This document shows positions 34,364 through 45,920 of a stretch of DNA of 64,000 bases, piece by piece. How positions within the stretch are numbered: position 1 is the stretch's first letter; every line of letters begins with the position of its first letter. The translations under genes and the position numbers were made by a program. Under the pieces are notes generated by a model, which did not search any database, was not told the origin of the DNA, and saw nothing but the letters and a program-made list of their open reading frames with translations. This DNA comes from Heterobasidion occidentale (Eukaryota; Basidiomycota; Agaricomycetes; Russulales; Bondarzewiaceae): positions 930,001 through 994,000 of the forward strand of contig JBCAQO010000012.1 in NCBI GenBank assembly GCA_039111635.1. Reading direction: 5' to 3'.

Positions 34364-37300
34364 CTACGGCTTCCAGGCCGGCTTACCGCCCTTCGTCTCA
34401 GTCGTGCCCAACTGGCTTCGCATCGACATCTGCGAACTAGGCCGCCCTATCGAGGACGAGCTATTGTCCATCTCCTCGAAACTCCTCACCAGATCCTTAA
34501 CGCTCCCCCCGCTGCTCCTCGGCCCATTGGGGATACGGATGGGCTGCGACGGCTCCGGTACAGTCGTCACGGGTCGAAGATCCACGAGGCGCTTCGGCCG
34601 AGGCCTCGTCTGTAGGCGGGGTATCTTCGACGGAGGCGGCGGTGCGGGGTGCAGATTAACAAGCTCCTTAGGGTGGGAGGTTTTGGGTGGCGGTTTGCTC
34701 ACGGGCGTCGAGATGGGCCCGCGCGGTCTCTCCAGCACCTCAGGAGGGGGGAGAGGAAGCCCGGGCCGCGAGCTTGAAGGAGCTTTCGGTGGCGGTTTAG
34801 ACATGGACAGGGTCGGGAGGTAGGAGAAGAAGAATCCCTTGACACGGCTGCCGATACCCGTCTGTGCTGGTGCAGCCTGCGGTTCCTCTCCAATGGTACT
34901 TTCGGACGCGACTGATGGTTCATCTGAGTCCATCGGAAGCTCAGCGTCGTCATTGTCCATTACACTCGACCCATCGTCCGAAGATCGGCTGACGGAGATC
35001 GCCTCTTCCATGAGATGCGAATAGCGGGGGCCCAATAAGGATGGAGGCAATGGAGGCCTCTCGAGGCGCGAAGAAAATGTCGGAGCCGCCAACTTTCGAC
35101 GATTCGAAGACCAGACGAAACGGCCACGGTTGAGCGGGGTAAAGTCCGGCACGGAAGGCGTGGTCGACGAAACGGACGACTGGCGCAGCGTTGGCGTCGG
35201 CGGCGCCACGTTCCCAGCGCGCTGCTTATTTTGCAACGCTTTCGCTCGTTTGAGCAGATTCCCGCTGCAAGGGCCATTAGCAACGCAACGTGTTGAGTTA
35301 CGAACAAGGTTCCTCACCCAGTCCATGCGGAACCGAGACGCGCGATGACGTCTGCACCCCCAAGAAGTGCGACGAACCGATCGACAACGTTATCCAGATC
35401 CACCCGATCGACATCCCCCAGCACCCCGCTCTCGCCGTCTACCGCCCTGCGTTGGTCGACCTCGAGCCGCTCGTCCGTGAAGCATGCGTCAAGCAACTTC
35501 CAATCGCTTCGAGACCAGTCCCTCGGGCCGTCTGTGTCGATATGCAGGCCCGGTTCGGGCGTATGAGGGGCAAAGATCGCCGGTGAAGGCGTTCGGAACG
35601 GGTGCATGGCTCCTGCGGATCTCCTGGGCGTTCCCGTCAAGGCTGGCTCTGCGTCAAGGAGATCTACTTGGCCGGTGTGCAGCAGCTCCGGCAACGTCAT
35701 GGACGGACTGCTGGGCGTGAACCCTCGCACCATCCCACGGGCAGGCGAGACTGACTTGCTGACCCCCGAGGCAGACGCGTCTGCGCGACGTGCACCCTTC
35801 ATCAGAGACTGAACGGTCCGAGGCGAGCGACGGTCGCTGTTCACGTCCTTGACAATCATGTCATAGTCATGCTGCAACGCCAACACAATCAATATCAGAA
35901 CGGTGCCTAGGAAAAGAAAACACACCGATTTGAGAATGGCGGCAGCGCGAGCAGCCGCCCATGGATTATCACTGACTATCTTCACGACGCTCGGGTCCTC
36001 TTCCTCGTCTTCCTCTTCTTCATCCTCGCTCCGTTCCTCAGCCTCATCGTCTGTGTAGATCATGTCTTCATCCTCCTCTGGCTGCTCGAGAACCTACGCA
36101 GGACGTTAAAATGGCTGCTCTGGATAAAGTGCGGGGCCACTGACCTCGACTTCCCTAGAAAAATCATCGTCAACCAAATCTGGTTCAGAAGAGAGGTGTC
36201 GATCAATCGCAGCCTCCTCCTCCTCCTCCTCCTCCTCCTCCTCCTCCTCCTCCTCCTCCTCCATCTCCACATCCAGCGATCTTTCAGACTGAATGAGGGG
36301 TTGCACCTTGTCCTCCGGGTTGCTAATGTAAGATAGTTCACGCTCAAAATACTGCGATGGATCGTCCTCTTCTGGGAGTGGCTCTTGCCGAACTGGTTGA
36401 ACAGAGATATCTCGAGGTGTCGCGACATCACCAAGCTCTGCAGGATTCTCTTCGGGGACCGTACCTTCAAAGCTCAACTCTGCCTCCGCAATAAGAGGAA
36501 TCTCGTGATCATGCATATCCTCTATCGGTGGTTCGATATCCCCTGCAGAGATGTGCACAGGGTACTCCTGCAACACGTCCAGATCCATTGACTGTGGCTC
36601 ACTTTGCTCTGGGTGCTCCAAGCTCATAGGTTCCGGCTCTTCGACGTCTCTATCCTCCTCCGCTCTATCGACGAGGGATGGGACAGCCGCATCCTCGGCC
36701 GCTTCGTCGCGAGGTTCAGAACTATGGCGTTCCGGCGACTCGTCTTCCGCATCAGGCTCAGGACTATGGCGTTCCGGAGATTCGCTGGGCTCGTCAGGTG
36801 GTGGGGGGCCTTCGTCCGCAAACGACGGTTGTTCCTGCTCCATGTCGTCCTCCTTGTCGGCCCCAGCTCCGCTACTTCCCTGCCCATCCCCTGTTTCTGC
36901 CGTCCGAGTGTCATCCTGCTCTTGATCCGTCCCCGACGGTCCCGCCGCCGACTCAAGCTCATTCTCAGTCTCAAACTCTCTCCCTATCTCCTCGTCCATC
37001 TCTTCGTCCCCCCCTGCCCTTTCTTCTTCCTCACCTTCTTCTACAAACGACACTCTCCCCTTCGTTTTCAGCGGATGCGGACTCTTTGGCCTTCCCCAGT
37101 GCTCGATCCTCTCCCTCGTCGTGCTCGTCGGGGGATCCGCCTTGGTCGGCACGCTCACCGTCGTGTACTTGCCCGTGAATTCCCCCGATTCCTCCCACTC
37201 GTCTTGCGCTTGCTGCTCCTGCCCTCCCTCCTCTCCCGAGCTCCAACCGTCGTCGGCCCCATCAGCCCCCGTAAAGTCGAACACTGGCGGCGCCGGAAGC

Positions 37301-38474
37301 GTGTCGGATTCATCACCCGACTGGAGGGTCAGATCGATCGGGTTGAATTCGTCTGCGGGAGGAGAGGGGGGCGCGAAATGTGGCGTCGGGGGGTGAGGTG
37401 GACGCCATGGACGGCGTGTCGCGCGTGTTCATGATCGTAGGCGTCATCACCCTCACCGGCGTCTTCTGCCTGCGCGGTCTCCCGCGCAGCAGGAGCGGGT
37501 CGTCCGACGGCGACGGCGGGGGCGGGGGCTTGCTGAGGTCGATGTCGGGGAGCTCTTTCTTGATCAGGAGCTTCAGGACGGCTCTGCCCGCGACAGACTT
37601 GCGCTTGCTGGACTTGGAGACTCTGGTTTTGGACGGCGACGGCGTCATGAGGACCTCGCGCGGCGGAGTGAAGCGCTCGGTCGGGGGTTCATAGTGGGGT
37701 ATGGGCGTCGCCGAGCGCGCACGAGACGAGATGCGCTGGCGCGCGCGGGTCGTCGCGGGGGGCGGCGGGGATATATAGTCGGCGTCGGCGTCGGGTGCGG
37801 GGGGAGGGGATTGGAAGAGGACGTGCCTGGCCGGCGAGGTCGGTTTGGCAGGGGACGCGGAGCGGCGGTGAAGGATGGAGCGCGTGGGGCTCTCGGGGGA
37901 GACGGCGTGCGCGTTTCGCTTTTGCTTGCGGGGCTTTGGGTTCGGGGTGGCTTCGAGGGGCTCGTCGGTGCCCTGGTCTGTCCGGCGCGTGGCGCGATCG
38001 AGCGGGCCCGCGTGCTTCATGTGCGACTTGGACGGCGAGGGCGGGGCGCGTTTGCGCTTGGACGAATCGGTGTCGATCGCGTTAATTGCTGAGCGTAGCG
38101 GCTGGAATGGATGGGACGACGCCGAGGACGATGGCTGGACGGGCTCAGATCCCGATCTCGAGTAATACAAAGGCTAAGGGTGTGATTGAGAAACAAAAGA
38201 CGTGGCGCTGGTCAGTGCCACGAAGAGGACAAAGCGATATGTATGTATGTAGATGAAGGCGACAAACTTGATGTGCGCTTGCCGTCCGCATGCTGTCTTC
38301 TGGGGGTGGGCTGATCAACGTCCGTGCAGGATCGAGCCCATGGAGCGGCTGGGATGCGGCGTTCGCGAAGACGTCATGCACGGGGAGCTCGTTGCGCTGC
38401 GTGTGCGTGCTCCTGATGGGCGAGGAGCGGGAGGCAGGGCGAGAGGACGAGCGCGGGTGCAACATGTTGGCCAT
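34364..38474 (-). CDS. Large acidic, Pro/Ser-rich single-pass membrane protein, unknown function
   Basis: I do not recognise a named family. The first exon (ATG 38472-38474) reads MANMLHPRSSSRPASRSSPI and splices to PLYYSRSGSEPVQPSS. A basic Ser/Pro-rich region with phosphosite-like SPTR, SPSK and TPSP motifs follows. Then comes a long acidic part with a run of about 17 Glu residues (36213-36261). A single hydrophobic segment near 35900 (LKSVCFLFLGTVLILIVLAL) is predicted to span a membrane. After it is a conserved-looking block RSDWKLLDACFTDERLEV then VDLDNVVDRFVALLGG, joined across an intron to GNLLKRAKALQNKQRAG. The tail is Pro-rich and ends GGKPAWKP with stop at 34364-34366. The layout suggests a nuclear-envelope or ER protein, but that is a guess. 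An intron with acceptor ctcccgcag near 37345 is needed to join frames. Confidence 0.68.
36213..36261 (-). repeat. Trinucleotide microsatellite (CCT/GAG)16 coding for poly-Glu
   Basis: About sixteen uninterrupted CCT units on the plus strand, read as GAG on the minus strand, encode an acidic run inside the single-pass membrane protein. Such runs change length easily. Confidence 0.9.
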
Positions 38475-38618
38475 GCGGGCGTTGGACCAACCACTTCCAA
38501 ACTCGTCCGACGCACCCAACGCGTCCACACGTGACCTCGGCGCGGACGCGACGGTACTTATACCGCACTCAGCCGTCCCACCCCCACCGCGATCGCACAT
38601 CCCCTTCTTTCTCTGCTC
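38475..38618. promoter_or_regulatory. Very short divergent promoter, membrane protein (-) and transaldolase-like (+)
   Basis: Only 144 bases separate the two start codons. A TATA-like tacttatacc occurs at about 38555, 60 bases before the plus-strand start, and is followed by C/T-rich DNA, a common fungal core-promoter feature. Confidence 0.5.
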
Positions 38619-40028
38619 ATGGCTACCACTCTCCTCGCCCAGACACGCACCGCCCTCGTCGTCGATGTCGACTCCATGGACCCCGACGTCGCAGCCCGCC
38701 ACACCTCCGCGACGGAGCGCTTCTGCGACATGACCTCCAACCAGGCCATCGTCTACTCCGAATCTGTCCGCCCAGAGCGTCTAATCTTCTTCAAAGACGC
38801 CGTAAAGAGGGCACGCGCGAGCGGCGAGGGCCTCGACGAGCAGGGCATCGTCGACGATGCCGTCGATCTATTCGTGCGCCATTTGGCACAGACGTCCCTG
38901 TCCATCCTTATCGATGGCCCTCTAGACCGTCCTCCTCGCGAAGGCCGTCTACCCACACCTCACGGGCCGCGTACACGCCCAGACCTCCCCCGCGGCTGCC
39001 TACAACACAGAGGAGACCATCGCCCACGCGAAACGCCTTGTTTCCGTCTTTGAGGTCAACGGCATCCCCAAGCAAGCGGCGCTCCTCAGAATCTGCTCAC
39101 GCATAAGCTCACCGTCGGTACAGGGAGCGAGTCTCCATCAAGATCCCCACCACGCCCGAATCCATCGTCGCCTGCCAGTACCTCGAGAAGATCAGCATCC
39201 GCACGCTCGCCACCTGCCTCTTCTCCGTCCCTCAGGCCCTCGCCGCCTCTCAAGCAGGATGCCTCTACATCGCCCCATACTTCAACGGTAGGCACACTGA
39301 CCTGCCCACACCTGACACAGTCTCGGTCTAAACTGTCCCCGCGACCCAAGAACTGCGCGTCCACTTCGAGCCCGGCCTCTGGAAAGAGTACAAGGACACG
39401 GCCGCCGAGCACCCAATGGCGCTAGTCATCGCAGACATCGTCAAAATGTACAAGCAGATCGGATCCAAAACCCTCATCATGCCCGCCAGGTGCGTCCCGC
39501 GCCCCGCGCCCCGCGTGACCGAACGCAACCCCCCCGCACCGTCTCATGACCCACCCGTCTTCCCTCCAGCATCGTCACAGCAGCCGAAGTACATCGATCA
39601 TCTGATATTGCCTTCAGGCTGAAATATTGACCACTGAGCATCGATGTCCGCTGACACGCACCAGGTCCTCGCCTTGACGTCCCTCCACCCGGACCACCTG
39701 ACCCTCTCCGGGTCAGTCCTCGACCAACTCGCGGCCCTCCCCGCCGCAGACTTTCCGCTGAGTGCGCGCGCAGCACCCCCCACCGAATGTCCGTCCCGGT
39801 TGTCATCGCTCTCACATACCCGCTCATTCTTCATACTGCGTTTCCTCATTCACAGCCTCATTCGACCCGTCGACCGACTACCTTGCTTCCGGTGCGGCCA
39901 ACCTCCGCGCCGCCCTCGCCGCTGACGCAGAGAGTACCCGCAAGCTCGCCGACGCGCTCAAGATCTTCGGCGAGATGGAGGACAAGCTCAAGGACCTCGT
40001 CCGCAAGGAGCTGACGACGACGACGTAA
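38619..40028 (+). CDS. Transaldolase-like enzyme
   Basis: The protein starts MATTLLAQTRTALVVDVDSM and has MTSNQAIVYSESVRPERL at the place where classical transaldolases have the TTNPS motif. It continues with KAVYPHLTGRVHAQTSPAAA, AHAKRLVSVFEVNGIPK, then ERVSIKIPTTPESIVACQYL, whose Lys is the expected Schiff-base residue. Next come LATCLFSVPQALAASQAGCLYIAPYFN (split by an intron after FN) and SGSVLDQLAAL. The C-terminal helix is EDKLKDLVRKELTTTT with stop at 40026-40028. The barrel layout and Lys position support a class I transaldolase or related aldolase, but the altered N-terminal motif makes the substrate uncertain. One intron, between GIPK and ERVS, appears to use a GC donor (gcaagc) with a normal AG acceptor. 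Neighbours are divergent and unrelated. Confidence 0.8.
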
Positions 40029-40201
40029 CGCGAGTACCCATACCAAACGCTGAATCACTCCACTGTACGAATAGAGTACATACAACGACGTCGACGAATG
40101 CATATACCCGGATACACACATGCTACATTAGATATGAGTATCCCTTTCGTCTTCGCTTGCTCTCGCACTCTTCAATCCGCGTGTACCACTCCGCCGCCGC
40201 C

Positions 40202-43200
40202 TCACGCGATAGGGACCGTCAGCACCGTGACGCTGAACCCCGGCGCCGTGTAGTTGAACGCCTGCCCGGTCGCCACCACGCTCGTCTTCGGCGTCACCAA
40301 GTTCGGCGTCGCGGGCGTGTTGCTGTCCGTCTGCGCGCCCGTGAGCACCTGCGCGGTCCCGAGCGCGCCCACCGCGAACGGCAGCTCGAACGTCAGGTCC
40401 GCCGCGGTGCCGACCGTATTCGCGACCTGCAGGCGACGCGGCGCGCGTGTCAGGCGATCGTGTCTCTGCAGACGAAGAGAAAGTGGGAACGGGACGCGCA
40501 CCTTGATGATCATGGCGGCGGGCGTGCTCTGGCGCACGACGGACCAGAAGAGGGTGCCGCTGGGCGTGGGCAGGGTGCTTGGCAGGTACTCGTCGCCGCG
40601 GTTGACGCTGAAGAGCTGCACGCGAACGTTCAGCGGTCGCTCGACGATGGCAGAGGTGCGTCCTCGCTTACCTGCTGCACATAGTAGCTAGTGGACTTGT
40701 ACACGTTGCCCGCACTGTGCGAAAACAATCAGCATCGAACATGTAGTTATCACATAGGAGAGACAACTCACTCGAAGCTGAGAAGGTTCGGAGTCTGGTT
40801 CTGCGTCAGCGCCTCTTCTCGTATCGAGTTGCAAGACGCGACTCACCCATTGCGAGCCGTTCACATGCTGGACGCGAAGTCAGCAACACTCTCTTGGCGA
40901 TACAGGAGCACACAGGTACTCACGCCCAACAGCGGTGCATAACTGGCGGCGAACACGATGTCGCTGTTCCTCTCCAGCCCGGTCATGAACGCGGCCTCGC
41001 CAGCAGAGCCTACCATTCAAAATCTTGAGCAGGGGCGGCCAAGCACAATGGACCCGAGACACGCACTTTCCATGGTCGGCCACAAAAGACGGCCATTTGC
41101 CGGGGTACCGTAGATATTGTTAGGGTTGGTGGAGATGGCTGCATACTCTCCCTAGAAAGCTCTCTCATCAGACCCCCGTGCGACTGAGGTGAAGCAATAC
41201 CGACTGACCTCGAAGTACGTCGTACCATTGCGCTAGACACCGCCGTGAGCATTGACTTCGTTTAGAGACTATTGAACAAGATCAAAAAGCACTTACCTGG
41301 AAGTTATCATAGTAGAAAGAGTTCGAAGCAAACCAACCTATGTTGGTCCAATGATTAGTCTAAGCATTGTCTGAGCATTGTCTGAGTAGGAAACATTGCG
41401 CACGGGGTGTCTGGTACACGTGCACGTCGTACGACTTGGGGACGGGGTTCAAGACGGGAGACCAAGCATTCGTGGTTGCAATGAAGCCTACACGTAAATA
41501 CTGAAATTCAGAACAACAAGAGCAATCACCATCCGTCAAGAGCCACTCACGAATGTCAGGATACAGCGCTGACAGGTTGCCGACAAAGTCATGCCAGCGG
41601 TAGACATAACTGCAGTCGCCCGGCCGCGTGAACATCGACTCAGACGTCAGACGGGCGCGGAAAATCTCACCTTGAGGGGGCCAAGAAGTCCTGCATGGCG
41701 AAATCGAGTCGGGTACGCTCAGACGACCACGCGCGTCACGAGCAGAGATCCAGACGCACCTCGTTGCCAACTTCCACCCACTTCAGCTCGAACGGCTCAG
41801 GATGGCCCAGCGATGCTCGCAGGGCACCGCCGGGCGTCGCAGTGCTCCCGACGACAAACTCGATCTGTCTCATGTCGACCCGAGTTGAATCGCATGACCA
41901 CAGCGACCCGGACTCACAACACGCACCTGCTGGCGGGCCTGCTCGATGTAAGGTGCTAACCCGGCCTCGGGCTCGCTCGCACGGTCGAGAGAGAAGCCTG
42001 CCCAGATGGCCATGATAGAGGCCATGTCCGTGTCTTCCGTCCAATGGAGATACTCCAGAAGTCCTAACCCACTGCCAGGGACGTCCGTCATTGGAAACAT
42101 GTCGATGCAGTGATGAAATTCGTTGACTTACTCCGTGTTGATGTAGCGCCAGTCGCCCAGGCGGCCAGGACGGTCGGTGAGAGGGCCCAAGGTAGTATTC
42201 CACTCCCAACGTTGGAAGATCGACTCGCCCTCCTGCGAAGCGACAAAAAGTTCACCTCTATGATTAGATTAGCTTCACAGAACCACACTCACAAGGTTGT
42301 TGCCGCCGACATAACGGAAGAACGATGGATTCAACTCGGCCAAAGCCTAACAAAGAACGACCGCGATGATATACAGATTGTCGACAAATCCACGCAAATA
42401 GAACACACCTCGGCGATGTCGATCCGCATCCCGTTCTCCCTGTTCTTGAACGTCGGCGGGAACAGACTCAGCAGCGCAAAGTGCGCCGTCTGGCCCGCTG
42501 CGCCCTCGAGCGTCACCTGAAAGCTGTTCGCGGTGTCGCTGGCAGACTGTGATAGCTTCAGGCTGAACACGAGGGGCGTCCACGATGCGCTGGGTGTGAC
42601 CGCGGCGGACTTGCTCGCGAAGACGGTCCCGGATGAGGAGACGATGGAGACGGTCAGCGTGACCGGAGAAGTCGAAGCGGAGGCAAACCGGTAGTGGAGG
42701 GAGGCATTGTAGGTGAATGCTGAGTTGACCGCGATGCCTTGAAGAAATAACGTGTGTCAGTCACATGAATTTGTGCGAGGAGAGATAAGTGCCGTACCCC
42801 AGTAACCTTCATTGCTGAAACCGACTGGGCCAGAGCTGTTGGAAGGGATTGTGACCTCGAGCGCATTGGGCAGCGCAGAGGAGAGTGGGGTGGGATCTGC
42901 TACGACAGTGATCCCTGCGCCGTTGACCGCGTGCCAGGCGTTCAGAGCAGCCGAGGTGCCTGATGCAACACGACATGAGCGGGAAGGACTTGAATTGTGG
43001 CAGATGCATACCGGGTGTCACTTGTTGGAACGCGCGATTTTGTAGGACTGAGGATGTTATGAGTCGACCGAACAAAAAAGGTGGTTTGATGAGAGGACGC
43101 ACGTTCGCCGTAAAGACCACCATCGCCACTCTGCAGGTAACAAGTAAGTGTTCTACGAGTTAAGCATGATCCATGGCAAATTGCAACTCACATGCTGTGA

Positions 43201-43513
43201 ATGAAAGCAGTCAGATTGGATCGACTAGAGCGCGATGAAGGCAAAACTTACACTGATATCCTGCAGAACGAGCACATATTCGTTGATTATCTGTCAAAGA
43301 GACTCGCTGTTTTGCACTTACCTCATACATGAGCCCCCCTTCGTCCGCAAAAGGTGAGCGCACGATCACGATCGAGAACGCGGCACGACACTCACATAGG
43401 GTAGAAGGTATGGTATGACTAGGGGTGCCTTGCACGACCACCGTAGTCTGAGCATTCGTTGATGCTGTAAAGGCAAGCGACGCAAGCACGGCGGCAGAGG
43501 CGATGGAGAGCAT
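40202..43513 (-). CDS. Secreted alpha-L-arabinofuranosidase, GH51 (copy B, inverted)
   Basis: The exon-intron layout is the same as in copy A. The signal peptide differs by one residue (LAFTAS for LVFTAS). The key segments are kept: GLYGE and NRAFQQVTPG near 43030-43125, RENGMRIDIAE, YLHWTEDTDMASIMAIWAGF, ELKWVEVGNED with the acid/base Glu, and FEGEYAAIS with the nucleophile region. Changes are scattered and mostly conservative (for example PTRE-region A to T, GNVYKSTS for GHVYKSTS, final VPIA for VPIV), which fits purifying selection on both copies. No frame break was noticed in the exons checked. Its 3' end faces that of the transaldolase-like gene across 173 bases. On its upstream side begins the transposon-rich region. 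Both enzymes are expected to act on plant arabinan and arabinoxylan outside the cell. Confidence 0.88.
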
Positions 43514-43759
43514 GGTGGCTTGTGGTTCTCGCCTCCCCGGTCATGCTCTTTTTCAATGCAGACGGCGGGCCGAAACGGGGAACGGTAGACCTTGGCGCAC
43601 GGAAGTTACATGTAAAAAGAAAGGGATCACTGCAGCGTCCCAGGAGGAAGTTCCAGTGATGGGAGATGGAACAAGCACTGATGGATATAGTTCCGCCCTA
43701 TGACGGTGGACAATGCACGAGAAGAAGCGGTGGACATGAGCAGGACCGGACCGTCGCAA
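40202..43759 (-). repeat. Right arm of the inverted duplication
   Basis: It matches 17711-21277 in reverse orientation, including about 245 bases upstream of the start codon (for example the gtcatgctcttt and catgagcaggaccggaccgtcgc stretches). The arms are separated by about 18.9 kb. Confidence 0.85.
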
Positions 43760-44250
43760 GCAGGAGGCTGTCTTGTGATGTTGAGATCGGACAATGCGTC
43801 ACGAGCAGTAGGGTTCCGCTGATGACGTAGGGGCCCGACTACATGTAAGGTCAGAATGGCTGACCGGCGAGAGACTGGTCACCGGACATTACCCCAAATC
43901 CCCCCCGGATATATACCAGATATATAGCAAATATATCCGGAACATATTGCTAATATCTCCCGGAGGTTGCAGACTGTGTCCTCACTGAGAGGCAGATATA
44001 TTCGCGATAAATGGACAATATATTAGAGAGAGATTGAAGTGATATAGGGCCAAGAAACAATTCGATAAAATCTTGAAAATTCACATAAAAAAACCATATA
44101 TAAATAACAAATATATATTTACAATTAGACCACTCATGGTCAGACGAAGATCATGGAATATGAAAGGAGCAGAGATCCTGTACAAGTGCAAATCTTACTT
44201 GGAAGCCCTCCTTGTGCATGCATGCACACATGATTGCTGCAGCTAGGGGC
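43760..44250. other. AT-rich spacer between GH51 copy B and LTR remnants
   Basis: No gene was seen. From about 43900 to 44140 the DNA is very AT-rich with many ATATAT words, unlike the surrounding GC-rich genes. It contains the inverted repeat at 43905-43940. Confidence 0.5.
43905..43940. repeat. Short inverted repeat, 10-bp arms
   Basis: CCGGATATAT (43905-43914) and ATATATCCGG (43931-43940) form perfect 10-bp arms around a 16-base loop, which can fold into a hairpin or cruciform. A similar half-site (ATCTCCCGG) occurs 25 bases further on. Confidence 0.75.
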
Positions 44251-44845
44251 TGTTAGGACCTGGTCTTCGCACGTAATGTGCCAGGAGGCTCCTGAGTCAC
44301 TAAGGGACGTGCCAAATCCAAGTGTGTCTGATGAAAGCACCAGAGGCTAACTGTGTGCGTAATTTGGAATGCACAAGAGACTCGTGATGGTATCGTGTCT
44401 CCAAGAAGGCACAAAGGTTTTCCCACAGATATGAGGGTATGACCTGATGTGGGCCTGAATGGCAATAGATATGCTGCCCACTAAAGTTGAGATAGAATAC
44501 TGCTAGTCCTGTGTAGAACTCAGCCAGTATTGATATGACAACTGAGTGGTTGAGGATGATAGAGAGAAGTACAGAGACAAGTTAAACCAATGTTTAATCA
44601 GATGTTCTATTGACAATCAAGGTCTGGCCTAATGGCAAAGACTATGATGTAGCAGAGGTATGGCTAGTACCAAAGGTCAAGAGTAGGAATAGGTAGTTGA
44701 GTAACAAAGGTGAACGAGCTGGCGAGACAGGTCTCTGGCTCGTTCTATATATATATAGTCTACTTTAGGGCATGATCTACAGAAGGTCTATGCTTCTTTA
44801 AGGTTCCAAGTAAATGGTCAAAATAGAAGCAAACAATCAACGAAC
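44251..44845 (-). repeat. Partial LTR of an old minus-strand retrotransposon
   Basis: It begins TGTTAGGACCTGGTCTTCGC and aligns with the complete LTR at 45115-45920 for about 590 bases (shared ggaggctcctgagtcact, ttttcccacagatatg, aggtctatgctt versus aggtctgtgctt), with many substitutions. It then loses similarity, so the U3 end is missing. Confidence 0.75.
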
Positions 44846-45114
44846 AAACCGTTGGGGCAGGAACAGGAACTAGGAACAGGAACCAGGATGATGTTGAGTG
44901 AGATCTGTGAGACAGTAAAACTAGAATGGAAGAGCTCAGTCGTCACTCAATGTAGAGGGAAAACAACTGAATTGAATAGTACCTGAGACAGTAAAACCGG
45001 AATGGAAGAGCTATGTATGGCTTTTAGTATAAGTAAGATAATGTAGGTGACCGAGAAACTCACCTCAGTTGTCACTCAATGTAGAGGGAAAACGACTGAG
45101 GGAGTGGGTGCCAA
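44846..45114 (-). mobile_element. Retrotransposon leader fragment with tRNA-type primer-binding site
   Basis: Read on the minus strand, the DNA directly after the LTR end is TTGGCACCCACTCCC. A PBS starting TGG, complementary to a tRNA 3' CCA end, fits. The rest carries two copies of a short unit (gagacagtaaaa...ggaatggaagagct and gtcactcaatgtagagggaaaac). No ORF. Confidence 0.65.
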
Positions 45115-45920
45115 TGTTAAGACCTGGTCTTCGCACGTGATATGTCAGGAGGCTCCTGAGTCACTGAGGGACGTGCCAGATCCAGGTACGTCCGATAAAA
45201 GCACCAGCGGCTACTTGTGTGCGTAATTCGGGATGTACGAGGGATTCGTGATGATATCGCGTCTCTAGGAAAGCACAAAGGTTTTCCCACAGATATGGAG
45301 GTACGACCTGATGCGGACCCAGATGGCAGTAGATATGCTGCCCACTAAAGTCGAGATAGAATACTGCTAGTCCTGTGTAGAACTCAGCCAGTATTGAGAC
45401 GACGACTGAGTGGTTGAGGATGATAGTAGAGGGAAGCGCAGGGCAAGTCAAACCGATGCTCAAGCAGATGTTCTATTGACAATCAATAATCTGGCCTACT
45501 GGCAAAGACTATGATGTGGCAGAGGTATGGCTAGTACCAAAGGTCAAGAGTAAGAACAGGTGGGAGTAACAAAGGTGAACGAGCTGGCGATACAGGTATC
45601 TGGCTCGTTCTATATATACGCGATCCGCTTTAGGGCAAGATCTACAGAAGGTCTGTGCTTAAGGCACCAAATAGAAGTAAACGATCAACGATCGGAATGA
45701 TGTAATCTATGATGCGATCAGAGAAGCATGATGCAATCAATGATGTCAGTGATGTAACTGATCGTTAACCCAGGAACGAAAGATAAGATAAGATGACTCA
45801 ATGTCTGTTGGTGAAGTCAGGGAGTCGGTCACCAGGTATAGGTCATATCCGTTTGGTCATAGACCACGTGTCATATGATCAGGTGATCATATATCATGTG
45901 TTATGAGCCGGCTCTTAACA
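45115..45920 (-). repeat. Complete 806-bp LTR of a minus-strand retrotransposon
   Basis: It starts TGTTAAGA and ends TCTTAACA, perfect 8-bp terminal inverted repeats with TG...CA ends. On the minus strand it has a TATATATA box (about 45610-45625) about 33 bases upstream of AGCTCGTTCACC, a likely transcription start. It is flanked on one side by a PBS (45100-45114) and on the other by a polypurine tract. Confidence 0.8.

Noticed and set aside
36604..37434. 276-codon plus-strand frame antisense to the acidic membrane protein
   Set aside because: It is the complement of Glu/Ser/Pro-rich low-complexity codons and has no domain of its own.
40157..40691. Plus-strand frames of 175 and 145 codons over the end of GH51 copy B
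   Set aside because: They are antisense to conserved GH51 exons, and the same shadow appears on the opposite strand over copy A (20802-21026).
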